The translations under genes were made by a program, and so were the position numbers. A stretch of DNA of 48,597 nucleotides. Origin: Phycisphaerales bacterium (lineage in GTDB: Bacteria > Planctomycetota > Phycisphaerae > Phycisphaerales > SM1A02). The stretch is taken from positions 1,472,613 to 1,521,209 of the forward strand of contig CP070772.1 of the NCBI GenBank assembly GCA_020345805.1, read 5' to 3'. The notes beneath the pieces were generated by a model that made no database searches, was not told the DNA's origin, and saw only the letters and a program-made list of their open reading frames with translations. Below, one piece after another: positions 6,498 to 16,200 of the stretch (position 1 is its first letter; each line of letters opens with the position of its first letter).

Positions 6498-9251
6498 TCA
6501 CCGATCGCTGGTGATCTGGATCGCGTTCAGCGCCTTGTCGATGCGCTCGTGCAGATCAACCAGGTGCGCCTCGGTGTAGGCGTCCAGCTTCGGGCGATTC
6601 GTTTCGTTCAGCAGGCGCTGGATATCGGAATTCACTTCCCGCAAGTGCTGGGAGGCGAGCGTGCGTACCGCGCGGGGCATCGAACGGCCTTCCAGGGCCA
6701 GCGACACGAGCCGCCCGGTCATCGACGACTGGAGGTTGCGGCGGAGGCTGGAGATCATCGGCTTCCGCTCGCTGATGTCACCGTCAGGCTCGCCGAGAAG
6801 CTCGGTATACACCGCATCCGAAACGGCCTGGAGCACTTCCGCCAGGGTCAGGGCATCCTCATCGGCGGGAGCGCGGAACTCGTTGTCATAGACCCGCTTG
6901 AGCGTGGTTGGGTTCAGGATCATGGTCAAGGTCGAAGCCTGGACGGCCAGCACCCTGTCATGCACGGGCCAGGTCGGATCGCCCCGCTCGCCCGGGCTCT
7001 GATCATACCACTTGTCGACCGTCATGTGGGCCAGCAGTTCGGGGGTCAGGCCGAAGGCCTCGTCGTTGAAGCTGTTGTCAATGACGAATTTCAGGGCCGC
7101 CCGCTGCTTCTGAGGCTCCACCACCACGGTGGGCGGGGCGGCGTCCGGATCTCCCTTGCGGGCCCGGGTGACGTAAGCCCCACCGATCCAGTTGGCCATC
7201 ATGCTCGTCATGCGCATCTGCATGGAGAGCGTCGCCTGATAGCCGCGCCTCGCCCGTGACCAGCTCTCGCCGTCCTTTACGTATTTGTCCAGAACGCGAT
7301 CGCGGTGATACTTCACCAGCCGCATCTGGTTCTCCGCGTAGTCCAGCGGGTTTGAGGAGAAGTCGTAGGTGCGGGCCAGGGGGTCGGGGCCGTAAACATC
7401 ATCATCGGACTGATAAACAAGCTCCGGCTCGGCGACGCGCTTGAGAACTTCCTTGGTGTCGCCGAAGGTGTAGCCGTACTCGATGACCCACATGTCCCAC
7501 GGCCCGAGTCCGATCATGGCGAAGTCGCCCTGGACCTCGCCGGTTTCCATGTTGAAGTTGGGCGGGTTGTAATCCATCACCGAGCCGGTGAAGGGCTTCT
7601 TGCCTTTCATCTTCTCGCTGTTGATGTCCTGCAGCGAATAGACGCTTGATCCCTTGAAGTTGTGGCGCAGCCCGAGGGTGTGACCGACTTCATGGCAAAC
7701 GAGGTCCGCGACCATCGGACCGACAAACCACTCGGGGATGTCGTCGAGGATATCGCCTTCGCCCTCGCCGTTGCCGTTGTCGCCCTCGCTGATGAGGTCC
7801 AGCGCCTCCAGGCTGAGCCGTGCGAAGGCCATGTGCGAGGCCAGCCCGTGAGCGGCAAGACACTGGTGCTGATCATGCCCCAGCCATGCCTCGATCTGGG
7901 CCAGATCTTCGTTCATCTCCAGGATCGGGTCTTCAAACCGTGGCTCGAGTTCCCCGCCCGACTCGATGCGGTGCTTGCGCGCCGCCCGCCGGGCAAGGAT
8001 CCGATCGCGCTGCTCTTCGGTGGCCAGGAGCAGTCGGGGATCCCAATCCGGATGGTCTTCCAGCCATCTGAGGGTCTCAGGGGTCATGCTCTGCACCGCC
8101 AGCTCCGGCCCCTGCTCGTAAAGCCAGCCCCAGAACGCCCGGATCCAGCCGTCCGTCAAGACCACATCCGCATCCAGGATCTGGCCCGTGAGCGGGTGAG
8201 CCCGGCTGGGGCCGATCGCGGTGGAGATGTCGTTGTTGAGCCACCGGATGAAGTTGTAGCGCACGTCCTCCGGGTCCTTGTCCATGTGCGCGCCGGTGGT
8301 CTTGTCCTGGTAATAGACCTCGATTGCGCTGTCGAGCCCCACCTTCTCAAAGGCGTCGTTCCAGTAAAGGATGCCCTCGCGCAGCCAACGCCGGTAGCGC
8401 ACGGGAACGGTGTGCTCGAGGTAGAAGATCAGCGGCTCCTTGGGCGGGCTGAGCTTCAGCTTGGGATCGCGCTTCTGAAGGTGCCAGCGGTTGATGTACC
8501 GCACCCACTTCTCGTCTTCCTTGTACTTGCCCAGATCGCGATAGACGGTCATGAAATATCCGACGCGCTCGTCGGCGGGGCGCGGCTTGTAGCCGGTGTT
8601 GTCGGGGAGGCGGCTGATGGAGTAGTGGAACTTGACCAGCTTCCCGCCCGCCACCGGGGCCTCGACGGTGATCTCGACGTTCTGCGGAAACGCCTTGGCC
8701 TTGGTGACCGTGGCCAGGCGGCTGTTGATCCCGGACGCCGACCTGCCCAGGAACACCCCGGCCCGGTTCACCAGCAGATCGTCAAGATCGATCACTGGCT
8801 GACCGCCGGGACCGATCGCCACAATCGGCACATCAACGAGAACCCGGTCAGTGAACAACCGCTCCACGGAACTCTTGGATTGCGCTTCGCCCGTTGACCG
8901 CGTGCCCAGTTCCGGCTCTATCAGGGCCATGCGTTTGTCGAACCGCTTCCAGTAAACGTAGCGCGACGGCCCCTGAAGGCCGGCGAAAATCGCCCCGCTG
9001 GCCTGGGTCACCGCGATGTAGTGTTTCTGCCCGCCGTAGCCGGAGGGAAGCTCCGCGAGCATCTGGTTCGTCTTGTCGTTGACCCAGATTCCGTACAGCG
9101 GCTTCTTGCCGTCGGCGGTGGAGACGACCTTCCGGAAGTCCTTCGACACCTCCTCGAACGGCGGGAAATCGCCCTTGGCCCCGAACGCGGCGTTGCCGCA
9201 GGCCGTTGCCAGCATCGCGGCTGACAGGCACAACATGTTCTTTCTCGTCAT
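6498..9251 (-). CDS. Secreted zinc-dependent metalloprotease (metzincin-like, DUF5117/DUF4953 type)
   Basis: The 917-residue protein starts at ATG 9251 with a good SD (AGGAGTT). An N-terminal signal peptide (Arg/Lys, hydrophobic stretch, cleavage near AFGA-KG) sends it out of the cytoplasm. Residues about 50-260 resemble the DUF5117 region and the middle the catalytic region. The zinc site HEVGHTLGLRH (His520, Glu521, His524, His530) fits the metzincin HExxHxxGxxH pattern, and a Met-turn candidate follows in GSVMDYNPP. The C-terminal third is helical and ends QITSDR. Such proteins are widespread in Bacteroidota and Planctomycetota, but their substrates are largely unknown. It sits alone between convergent and tandem neighbours; a T2SS client role is only a guess. 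Confidence 0.9.
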   Translation of the reverse strand: MTRKNMLCLSAAMLATACGNAAFGAKGDFPPFEEVSKDFRKVVSTADGKKPLYGIWVNDKTNQMLAELPSGYGGQKHYIAVTQASGAIFAGLQGPSRYVYWKRFDKRMALIEPELGTRSTGEAQSKSSVERLFTDRVLVDVPIVAIGPGGQPVIDLDDLLVNRAGVFLGRSASGINSRLATVTKAKAFPQNVEITVEAPVAGGKLVKFHYSISRLPDNTGYKPRPADERVGYFMTVYRDLGKYKEDEKWVRYINRWHLQKRDPKLKLSPPKEPLIFYLEHTVPVRYRRWLREGILYWNDAFEKVGLDSAIEVYYQDKTTGAHMDKDPEDVRYNFIRWLNNDISTAIGPSRAHPLTGQILDADVVLTDGWIRAFWGWLYEQGPELAVQSMTPETLRWLEDHPDWDPRLLLATEEQRDRILARRAARKHRIESGGELEPRFEDPILEMNEDLAQIEAWLGHDQHQCLAAHGLASHMAFARLSLEALDLISEGDNGNGEGEGDILDDIPEWFVGPMVADLVCHEVGHTLGLRHNFKGSSVYSLQDINSEKMKGKKPFTGSVMDYNPPNFNMETGEVQGDFAMIGLGPWDMWVIEYGYTFGDTKEVLKRVAEPELVYQSDDDVYGPDPLARTYDFSSNPLDYAENQMRLVKYHRDRVLDKYVKDGESWSRARRGYQATLSMQMRMTSMMANWIGGAYVTRARKGDPDAAPPTVVVEPQKQRAALKFVIDNSFNDEAFGLTPELLAHMTVDKWYDQSPGERGDPTWPVHDRVLAVQASTLTMILNPTTLKRVYDNEFRAPADEDALTLAEVLQAVSDAVYTELLGEPDGDISERKPMISSLRRNLQSSMTGRLVSLALEGRSMPRAVRTLASQHLREVNSDIQRLLNETNRPKLDAYTEAHLVDLHERIDKALNAIQITSDR

Positions 9252-9561
9252 CTGAAACTCCTAGACCTCTGGGGCGCACAGCATCATTGGCCACGGCGGC
9301 AGCGCGGTGCTCCGTGTGTCCTACTCATCGGCCTCCCCCACGATGCACCTGGATCCAAGAAACAACCCTCCGGCGACATCACGTTCTCGGACTCCACCAT
9401 TACCGGAACCGTCCCGATGCCCGGTATTAACAGTCCGGACCACCACGGCCGCCCGCGGCACCCGGCAGGATAGGCGCCGAAATGACCACCGGCCGCCCCG
9501 GGCCGATCAGAGTGAGCGCAACCGGGGTCGCTCGCGCTCCCTTAAGGGAAACCCGCGGCGG
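9252..9561. other. Gene-free stretch upstream of the metalloprotease
   Basis: No frame here looks coding. It must contain the metalloprotease promoter, but no convincing -35/-10 pair was found. The palindrome CCCTTAAGGG lies near 9540, just past the end of the small 9562-9918 gene. Confidence 0.4.
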
Positions 9562-9918
9562 TTATTCCTCCGGAGTCCTGGGTCTGTTTTTCAGCAGCTC
9601 CAGGGCCTCACGCCTCCGCTCGCGGGCCAGGACCTCCGCCAGCGGATCCGGACCCTCCGTGGCCAGGCGGCGTATCTGCTCGGCGAGGCGCATGGCCGGT
9701 TCCAGACTCGTCAGCAGGTATTTCGTCGCAGATGCGCTCAGCTTGGCGATGTTCTGGGGTGGGCAGGCCAGCGCCCTGGCCGCCAACTCATCCAATATCT
9801 GCTCGGCGATGTCGGGCTCATCCGCACCTTTCGACGGCGCGAATCCGATCGGCGCGGATCTGGCATCCCCAACCGGCTGCGGCAGCCCCGTCCTCCCGGC
9901 CGGATCAATCGAAGACAT
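9562..9918 (-). CDS. Small helical protein of unknown function
   Basis: The 118-residue product is not recognised. The case for a real gene is a strong purine-rich SD (GGGAGGAG, about 5 nt before ATG 9918) and a protein that looks helical and amphipathic from residue 35 onward, with heptad-like Leu/Ala spacing and a charged C-terminal half ending in KNRPRTPEE. Residues 1-34 are low-complexity. There is no signal peptide or membrane segment, so it is probably cytoplasmic. It lies between purE and the metalloprotease on the same strand, with gaps of about 300 nt on both sides. Confidence 0.55.
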   Translation of the reverse strand: MSSIDPAGRTGLPQPVGDARSAPIGFAPSKGADEPDIAEQILDELAARALACPPQNIAKLSASATKYLLTSLEPAMRLAEQIRRLATEGPDPLAEVLARERRREALELLKNRPRTPEE

Positions 9919-10211
9919 GGCTCTCCTCCCTCCCTGCCTCCTTCACCCCCCGAAATCGCCCTCTGATCTCAGGTTCACGGGCATCAATCTCATCAGCCGC
10001 CTCGGCGGTGGTCTTGAGCGCACACTCTGCTGGCAAATATAGATTCATGCCGAATCACCCCGGCACGCTCCCCCACCCCACACCGCCTGCCCGCCTGCCC
10101 CATCCTCAACCCACAATCGGACTCTGAGGGACAAGCGGGATTCGTAACCGATCGGCACAGATGTCCAATAACGCCGCAGTCCATGGCGGCCGTCCGTGCT
10201 GCAGTCCTCTC

Positions 10212-10718
10212 TCAGTCTTCCGGCAGTTCCTGCACCGCCGCGGACTGCTTTGCCCGGAAGTCCCGCCAGGCGGCTTTCACCCGATCATCAGAAAGGCCCA
10301 GGATGGCCGCGGCGAACAGGGCCGCGTTGACCGCCCCGTGCGAGCCGATGGCGAAGGTCGCCACCGGCACCCCCTTGGGCATCTGGACCATCGACAGCAG
10401 CGAGTCCAGCCCGTCCAGCGACCAGCCGGCCATGGGGCAGGCCAGAACCGGGAGGCCGGTCATCGACGCCACCACGCCGGCCAGGTGGGCCGCCCCTCCC
10501 GCGGCACAGATGAACACCTCGACCCCCCGCTTCTCGGCATCCTCGATGTAGGCCGCGAGTCGCTCGGCGTTGCGGTGGGCGGAAATTGCGTTGCACTCGT
10601 GGGCAATGCCGAGCTTCTTCAAGGTCGCCGAGCATTTGCTCATCGTCTCCCAGTCGCTGGCGCTGCCCATGAGCACGCCGACCTGGGCGCCATCAACGGT
10701 CTTGTATTGAGCGGCCAT
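10212..10718 (-). CDS. purE: N5-carboxyaminoimidazole ribonucleotide mutase
   Basis: PurE moves the carboxyl group of N5-CAIR to give 4-carboxy-AIR in purine synthesis. The 168-residue product from ATG 10718 (SD GGAGAG) shows the class I signature: [14 protein letters not shown] near the start, the ISAHRN loop with the catalytic His, [14 protein letters not shown], and PVLACPM. The frame stays open to 10862, but that extension runs into the divergent asd gene and is not homologous. It is divergent from asd with 52 nt between start codons. No purK is adjacent. Confidence 0.96.
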   Translation of the reverse strand: MAAQYKTVDGAQVGVLMGSASDWETMSKCSATLKKLGIAHECNAISAHRNAERLAAYIEDAEKRGVEVFICAAGGAAHLAGVVASMTGLPVLACPMAGWSLDGLDSLLSMVQMPKGVPVATFAIGSHGAVNAALFAAAILGLSDDRVKAAWRDFRAKQSAAVQELPED

Positions 10719-10770
10719 TGGTCTCTCCTGAGGTCGGGGGGAAGACGGATGGTACACTCGCCCCCGGACT

Positions 10771-11805
10771 ATGCCACCCCCACACACAACGCCCCCCGCT
10801 ACTGCCCCCAATGTCGCCATCGTCGGAGCCACCGGGGCGGTCGGCCGGGAGATGCTCGCCATCCTCCATCAGCGCCGCTTCACGCACGGGACGCTGAAGC
10901 TGCTTGCCTCTTCGCGCTCCGCGGGGACGGTGATCGAATGCTGCGGCCGGCACTATGTGATTGAAGAACTCACGGAAGACAGCTTCCGGGGCGTCGATCT
11001 GGCGCTGTTCTCCGCTGGCGGTGCGGTGAGCAGGCGGTATGCGCCGCTGGCGGTGAAGGCGGGCGCGACGGTGGTTGACAATTCCAGCGCTTTCCGGAGG
11101 GATGATGACGTGCCGCTCGTGGTGCCGGAGTTGAACGGCGAAGCGTTGAATGACTTTTCCGGGGGTGTGATTGCCAATCCCAACTGCACGACGATGATCG
11201 TGCTGATGGCGGTCACGCCGCTGCACCGGGCGGTGGGCGTGAAGAGGATGGTGGTGAGCACCTACCAGGCCGTCTCAGGCGCGGGGGCGGCGTGGATGAA
11301 CGAACTTGAGCAGCAGGCCCGCGATTTCGCCGCGGGCAGGCCGTACACCACCGATGTGACCGGCCGGCAGTGCCTGTTCAACGTCTTCAGTCACAACTCG
11401 CCCATCGGCCCGGACGGCTACAACGAGGAAGAGACGAAGCTGCGGCGCGAGACGCGCAAGATCTGGAACGATCAAAGTGTGAAGATCACGGCGACCTGCG
11501 TGCGCGTGCCGGTCCTGCGTGCGCACTGCGCTTCGATCAATCTGACGATCGCGAAACCGACAAGCGGCGAAGAGGCGAAGCGCATACTCGAGCAGGCGCC
11601 GGGGGTGCGGGTGGTCGATGATCGGCAGGCGAACAGGTTCCCCGAGCCGATCGACGCGACCGGTGTAGATGATGTTCTGGTGGGGCGCATACGCGAGGAC
11701 ACAAGTCAGCCTCCGGGGATGGGCCTGGAGCTGTTCGTCGCCGGCGATCAACTGCGCAAAGGAGCCGCTCTCAACGCCATCCAGATCGCGGACTTGCTGC
11801 TCTGA
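10771..11805 (+). CDS. asd: Aspartate-semialdehyde dehydrogenase
   Basis: Asd reduces aspartyl-4-phosphate to aspartate semialdehyde with NADPH, feeding lysine/diaminopimelate, threonine and methionine synthesis. The 344-residue protein has the nucleotide loop VAIVGATGAVGREML (residues 15-29), the active-site Cys139 in NPNCTT, the STYQAVSGAG segment and the general-base His252 in RAHCASINL, all typical of the bacterial family and at normal length. There is no clear SD; a TACACT element lies 13 nt before the ATG, which could mean a very short leader or leaderless start. It is divergent from purE and convergent with yciH. Confidence 0.96.
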   Translation: MPPPHTTPPATAPNVAIVGATGAVGREMLAILHQRRFTHGTLKLLASSRSAGTVIECCGRHYVIEELTEDSFRGVDLALFSAGGAVSRRYAPLAVKAGATVVDNSSAFRRDDDVPLVVPELNGEALNDFSGGVIANPNCTTMIVLMAVTPLHRAVGVKRMVVSTYQAVSGAGAAWMNELEQQARDFAAGRPYTTDVTGRQCLFNVFSHNSPIGPDGYNEEETKLRRETRKIWNDQSVKITATCVRVPVLRAHCASINLTIAKPTSGEEAKRILEQAPGVRVVDDRQANRFPEPIDATGVDDVLVGRIREDTSQPPGMGLELFVAGDQLRKGAALNAIQIADLLL

Positions 11806-11869
11806 CGCTCGCCATCGCAAGAGGAAGGCAAGCCAGACCATACGTCAATGACCACTACTCAATATCCGG

Positions 11870-12241
11870 TCATCCGCCGGCGAGCCTGACCGGGTATCCA
11901 GCGCCGGCCAGCATCTCCGTGACCTTGTCGCGGTGATCGCCTTGGATTTCGATAACTGCTTTGCCGGCATCGTCGGTGGTGACCGTCCCCCCCGCGGCGC
12001 AGGCGGACTTGAGCGTGCGGAGTATGGCGATCAGGTCGGAGGCGGCGGGGTCCAGGCCGGTGATGGTGGTGACCACCTTGCCCTTGCGGCGCTTCTCGCG
12101 GCGGATGGTCGCGGTCTGGTCCTTCGGCAGGAGCACCCGGCCCGAGGCGTCGCGCGGGCAGGTGCATTCGGCCAGCGGCCGCTTGCACACCTCGCAGGTG
12201 ACGGGCCTTTCCAGGGGGGTACCGGCAAACAGTCCCGACAT
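11870..12241 (-). CDS. yciH: SUI1/eIF1-like translation factor (YciH family)
   Basis: The 123-residue protein from ATG 12241 carries a complete SUI1 domain in its C-terminal two thirds: KGKVVTTITGL, a helix with LRTLKSACAAGG, the strand VIEIQGDHRDKV and the ending PVRLAGG. Bacterial YciH binds the 30S subunit and affects start-codon fidelity, though it is not essential in E. coli. The N-terminal region has a CxxC-x6-CxC cluster (Cys16, 19, 26, 28) that may bind zinc, not seen in E. coli YciH. The open frame reaches 12385, but the upstream part crosses a hairpin and lacks homology. It is convergent with asd. Confidence 0.92.
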   Translation of the reverse strand: MSGLFAGTPLERPVTCEVCKRPLAECTCPRDASGRVLLPKDQTATIRREKRRKGKVVTTITGLDPAASDLIAILRTLKSACAAGGTVTTDDAGKAVIEIQGDHRDKVTEMLAGAGYPVRLAGG

Positions 12242-12289
12242 GGGGGCATGGTACAGGGAGGCCTGGAGGCTTGGAGGCTTGATGGGGGG

Positions 12290-12318
12290 AAGCCTCGGGG
12301 AAAGCTTTCCCGGGGCTT
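12290..12318. repeat. Hairpin resembling the acs terminator, between divergent genes
   Basis: A near-perfect inverted repeat with arms AAGCCTCGGGGAAAG / CTTTCCCGGGGCTT lies in the divergent gap between yciH and tRNA-Gln. It shares its arm sequence with the terminator downstream of acs at 38683. Its location upstream of both neighbours makes a simple terminator role odd. Confidence 0.5.
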
Positions 12319-12347
12319 TGGGGAGATTCGACGCCCATACCCTCCCC

Positions 12348-12375
12348 TTGATCCGACGGCAAGCCGATATACAAT
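12348..12375 (+). promoter_or_regulatory. Predicted promoter of tRNA-Gln
   Basis: TTGATC (12348-12353) and TACAAT (12370-12375) are separated by 16 nt. The start site would fall near 12382, about 8 nt before the mature tRNA 5' end. Confidence 0.55.
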
Positions 12376-12389
12376 CGGGCCTCACCAGA

Positions 12390-12461
12390 TGGGGATTGGT
12401 GTAATCGGTAGCACGACTGATTCTGGTTCAGTTAGTCGGGGTTCGAGTCCCTGATCCCCAG
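12390..12461 (+). tRNA. tRNA-Gln (anticodon CUG)
   Basis: The 72-nt cloverleaf has a 7-bp acceptor stem (TGGGGAT/ATCCCCA), a D arm with GGTGTAATCGGTAGCAC, an anticodon stem ACTGA/TCAGT around the loop TTCTGGT (anticodon CTG), and a T arm CGGGG-TTCGAGT-CCCTG. The discriminator is G73, usual for tRNA-Gln. The 3' CCA is not encoded; TTTTTCG follows directly. It reads CAG codons, heavily used in this high-GC genome. Confidence 0.97.
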
Positions 12462-12486
12462 TTTTTCGAGTTCCCGTCAGAACGAG

Positions 12487-12516
12487 ACAGGCCCGCCGAT
12501 TCCTCGGCGGGCCTGT
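12487..12516. terminator. Strong bidirectional terminator between tRNA-Gln and the T2SS operon
   Basis: A perfect 13-bp stem (ACAGGCCCGCCGA / TCGGCGGGCCTGT) closes on the 4-nt loop TTCC. It lies between the tRNA (plus) and the end of the T2SS operon (minus), and could end transcription in both directions. The T-run is weak, but the stem is very stable. Confidence 0.75.
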
Positions 12517-12550
12517 TGTATTCGAGGCAACGGCGAGAGGCTCGGGTGGG

Positions 12551-13171
12551 CTATTGCGGGGGCCGCGCTCCGGCTAAACGATCGGGGTTGGCACTCCGCC
12601 GTCCTATCTGCAGCGACCGGACGCCCTTGCCGTCCACTGGGGGCCGGCCGTCGGCAGGCTCGAAGCGGCAGCTCAGATCCGCCCCGCAGAGGGGATACTC
12701 GTCGCCGCCCGCGTCCATCAGGCTCAGGCCGAAGGTATAGGCCGGGCCGAACAGCGAAGAGATGCCCTTGCAGCTCTCAAGCACCTCACCCTCGATGCGC
12801 CACTCGGCGATGGGCAGGGCATCTGGGCGGTCAGTCTGCCCTCGATGGTGGAGGGTGAAGACGAACGCGCCGTCCTCGTAGGTGGGCGTGGGGTGAGGCT
12901 CGGAGAAGAGGTAAGCCTCGACCTGGATGAGATCGGGATAGCCGTTGCCGTTGGTGTCGATGGGCTTGGCCCCCACGCGGAGTGCGATGGCGTTGGCCAA
13001 GGCGTCTGCCGGCGTGCGCGGGGCGGGCCGGGGTTCGGGCGGCAGGGGCCGGCCGTCGCTTGATTGCACTTTCGTGGTCTCGCAGCCGATCGTCGTCGAC
13101 AGCAGCAGGCATAGCGCCGTTGAGACAGGAAGTAACGATCGGCCGCCGCCGGTTATGTTCCCGCGTTTCAT
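12551..13171 (-). CDS. Putative lipoprotein at the end of the T2SS operon
   Basis: The 206-residue product is not a recognised family. It starts at ATG 13171 with a strong SD (GAGGAAGGGG) only 33 nt after gspD, so it is almost surely co-transcribed with the T2SS genes. Residues 1-30 are a signal peptide with lipobox STTIGC, giving a lipidated Cys30. A Pro/Arg-rich spacer follows, then a region with DTNGNGYPDLIQV (residues about 73-85), a Ca2+-loop-like pattern known from dockerins and FG-GAP proteins. The rest looks like a beta-rich domain. Position and lipidation make a pilotin-like or outer-membrane accessory role for the secretin plausible, but there is no visible similarity to GspS. Confidence 0.8.
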   Translation of the reverse strand: MKRGNITGGGRSLLPVSTALCLLLSTTIGCETTKVQSSDGRPLPPEPRPAPRTPADALANAIALRVGAKPIDTNGNGYPDLIQVEAYLFSEPHPTPTYEDGAFVFTLHHRGQTDRPDALPIAEWRIEGEVLESCKGISSLFGPAYTFGLSLMDAGGDEYPLCGADLSCRFEPADGRPPVDGKGVRSLQIGRRSANPDRLAGARPPQ

Positions 13172-13204
13172 GTCAGCACCCCTTCCTCGGACCTGGTGAC
13201 TCCA

Positions 13205-16200
13205 TTACTCATATTCCCGGGCGGGGTCCGCCGGCTTGTCCGGCTTGTCCAGCCGGTTGCCCTCGGCATCGTACAAGCCGCCCGTGCCCTGCAGCGAGCT
13301 GCGACGGATCTGCTCCTTGATGTGCTCGGGTACGGTCAGGCGATCGATCTCCAGGTCGGTCAGCTCGTCGACGACCTCCAGCTCGGCGGGACTTTCGATC
13401 ACGTGCGGCGTGAGCACGATGAGCAGTTCGGTCTTCACGGTGGTTTCGTTGTGGCTCCGGAAGAGCGCTCCGATGAGCGGGATGTCGCCGAAGAACGGCA
13501 CCTTGCGGTCGCGGCGCTCGAAGCGATCGGCGATCAGGCCGCCGATGACCACGGTCTGCCCGTCATAGACGGTCACCGTGGTGTCGGCCGTGCGCTTGGT
13601 GATGATGGGCGCTTCGAAGTTCTCGCTGATCTGGGTGGTGCGATCGGAGAGATTGGAGATCGATGGGCTGACGCTCATGCGCACGAAGCCGTCGGGGTTG
13701 ATGGAGGGGGTGACCTCAAGGATCACGCCGGTATCCTCCGGCCCGATGGTGGAGGTGGCCTGGCCGGACTCGGAGACGGATGAACTGGTGATGACGCTGA
13801 TGGTTTCGCCGACCTGGATTCGGGCCGGCTCGTTGTTGGCCGCCATCACCGAGGGATTGGACAGCAGCTGCACGCGTCCCTGGGACTGGAGGGCCTTGAT
13901 GAGCAGATCGAAATCGGTGCCCGCGATTGACAGGCTGGGCACGCCCACCCCGGTGACGAACGCACTGGCCAGTCCGAAGCCGGCGGTGATGTCTGTACCG
14001 TCCATGTCGGCACGCAGCTCCATGTCCACGCCCCAGTCGTCGCCGGTGTCGATGGTGACCTCGGCGAGCATGACCTGGATCAGGACCTGGGGCGGGTCGA
14101 TATCGAGCTGCCGGATCATGTCCTTTACCCGTTCCATGTACCTTGGCGAAGCGCTGACAAGAACGGTGTTGGACTTGATGTCCCCCTGGATGGTGATCTC
14201 GCGCTCCAGCAGCCGCGCCCGGGAGCCGATCTCCTCGGCGCTGAGCGTGCTGATGAGCTTCTGCTGCTCCTGCTCGACGAATTCGCCGACCACTCTGGCT
14301 ACTTCCTCGGCCTGGCTGTTGCGCAACTGATAAACGAACACTTCACGTTCGTTGGCCTCCAGGGCATCCAGTTCCTCCACCACCGTGGCGACCAGGTCCA
14401 GGTAGGTGGGCGAACCGGAAACGAGCAGGCTGTTGGTGCGGCTGTCCACAGTGATGGAAAGCTGCTGGCGCTCGTCCGGCACGGCGGTGAGCTCAGTCCC
14501 GCCGAGCGTGGCGATGGGCTGTGATCCGGGAGGCCCCATGTCGGGCATGCCCAGTTCATCGGTCTCCTCGCCTTCGCGCGGCTTGAGCACGTAGATGTTG
14601 CTGCCCTGACGGAGATTGAAAAGATCGGTGAGGATCTCGGCCATGGCCAGGGCGTCGGCGTTGACCAGCTTGAAGATGCGGATGTTCTTCGCCCCGACGC
14701 TGGACTCGTCCAGGTCGCGGATCATCTGCTCGATCATCCCCATCGACTGCTTGGGCGCGGAGACGATGACGGTGTTGGTGCGCAAGTCCGGGGTGAGAGT
14801 GATGGATTCGCGGACGGCCGCACTGACCTCCATCTCCGACATTTCCTGCTCGATTTCCCCTTCCTGCTCCTTGGCGATTTCGCGGAGGTAATTGATGACG
14901 GTGGCTTGCCGCGACGTGCGCCGCCCACCGATGCCCCGGCCGGAAAGCACGTTCTCGATCAGGCTGACCGTCTCCAGGGCGTTGGCGGAAGTAAGGGCGA
15001 TGTACTTGATCTCCACCACCGTGGCGGGCTTCGCCCCGTCGAGCTGGGCGACCAGATCACGGATGCGGCTGACATCGCCCTCGGGGGCATTGACGATCAC
15101 GGCGTTGAGCCGCTCGTCGGCGGTGACCTGCACGGTGTCGGCCCCGCGGGAACGGTTGGCCTCCTGCACGTAGAGATCGTCAAGCAGGGCGACGATGTCG
15201 GTGGCCCGGCTGGTGGCCAGCGAGATGACTTCAAACTCCCGGTCACCCGCGGTGTCGGCGGCGAGAACCACCTCGATCAGACCCTCCAACACCTGAAGGT
15301 TCTCATCGCTGGCGGCGATGATGAGGCTGTTGCTGGCGGGGTCCGGCTCGATGGTCACACGATCAGATGGCGTGGCGGATTCGCCCAGCGATTGCTGGCG
15401 CTCCCGCATGAGGCGCTGGAGGCGCGGGGCGAGCGTCTCGGCCCTGGTGGTGGCATCCAGAGCGATCACGTGCAGACCGATGGCCGGGTTGACCGGGGCC
15501 GCTTCCAGCTTGGCGACCAGATCTTCGATCGCCCCCAGATCCTCGGTGTTTGCCGCCACCAGCAGGCTGTTGGTGCGCAGGTCCGTCAGCACCAGGGGCA
15601 TCTGCGAGCGCTTCAGGTCCGCGGGCAGATCGGCGTAGCGGCGCTCCATGATCTGGCTGACCGCCTCGGCGATGCGCTCGACGTTGCCCGCGTCAAGCGG
15701 GATGACATGAACCAGGGCGGCATCGCCTATGGTGGAGTCGTCAAGCTCCTCGGCCAGGCGCTTGACCACTTCAAACGACTCGTTGCCTGCGGCGACTACG
15801 AGACTGTTGGTTCTCGAATCGGCGACGATGGTCGCCTTCTCCAGGTCGGCAGTCTCCGGCTGGACCTTGCGCAGCCGCTCCAAGCGGGCGTCCATCAGCC
15901 GCTGGATCAGGCTCGCCAGACGATCGGCGGAGGCGTTCTCTAACGCGATGCGGCGAATCTCGCGCAAGTCCGGGGCGATTTCCACATCCAGTGCATCGAT
16001 CAAGCCCTCAAGCACTGCGAAGCTGCGCGGGCTGGTGGTGACGATCAGCGCGTTGGTGCGCTCGTCGGACCGGATGATCACCGCATCCTCGGCCCGGATC
16101 GCCTTGGAGCGCACCTGCTGCTGGAAGAGATCGGTAAGCGTGCTGGCGAGGCGCGAGGCGGAGGCGTGCTCGACGGGATAGATGCGCACCGCGGCGCTGG

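Noticed and set aside
9993..10184. A 63-codon minus-strand frame upstream of the small 9562-9918 gene
   Set aside because: No SD, no protein-like pattern, many Cys/Arg/Gly typical of non-coding GC-rich DNA.
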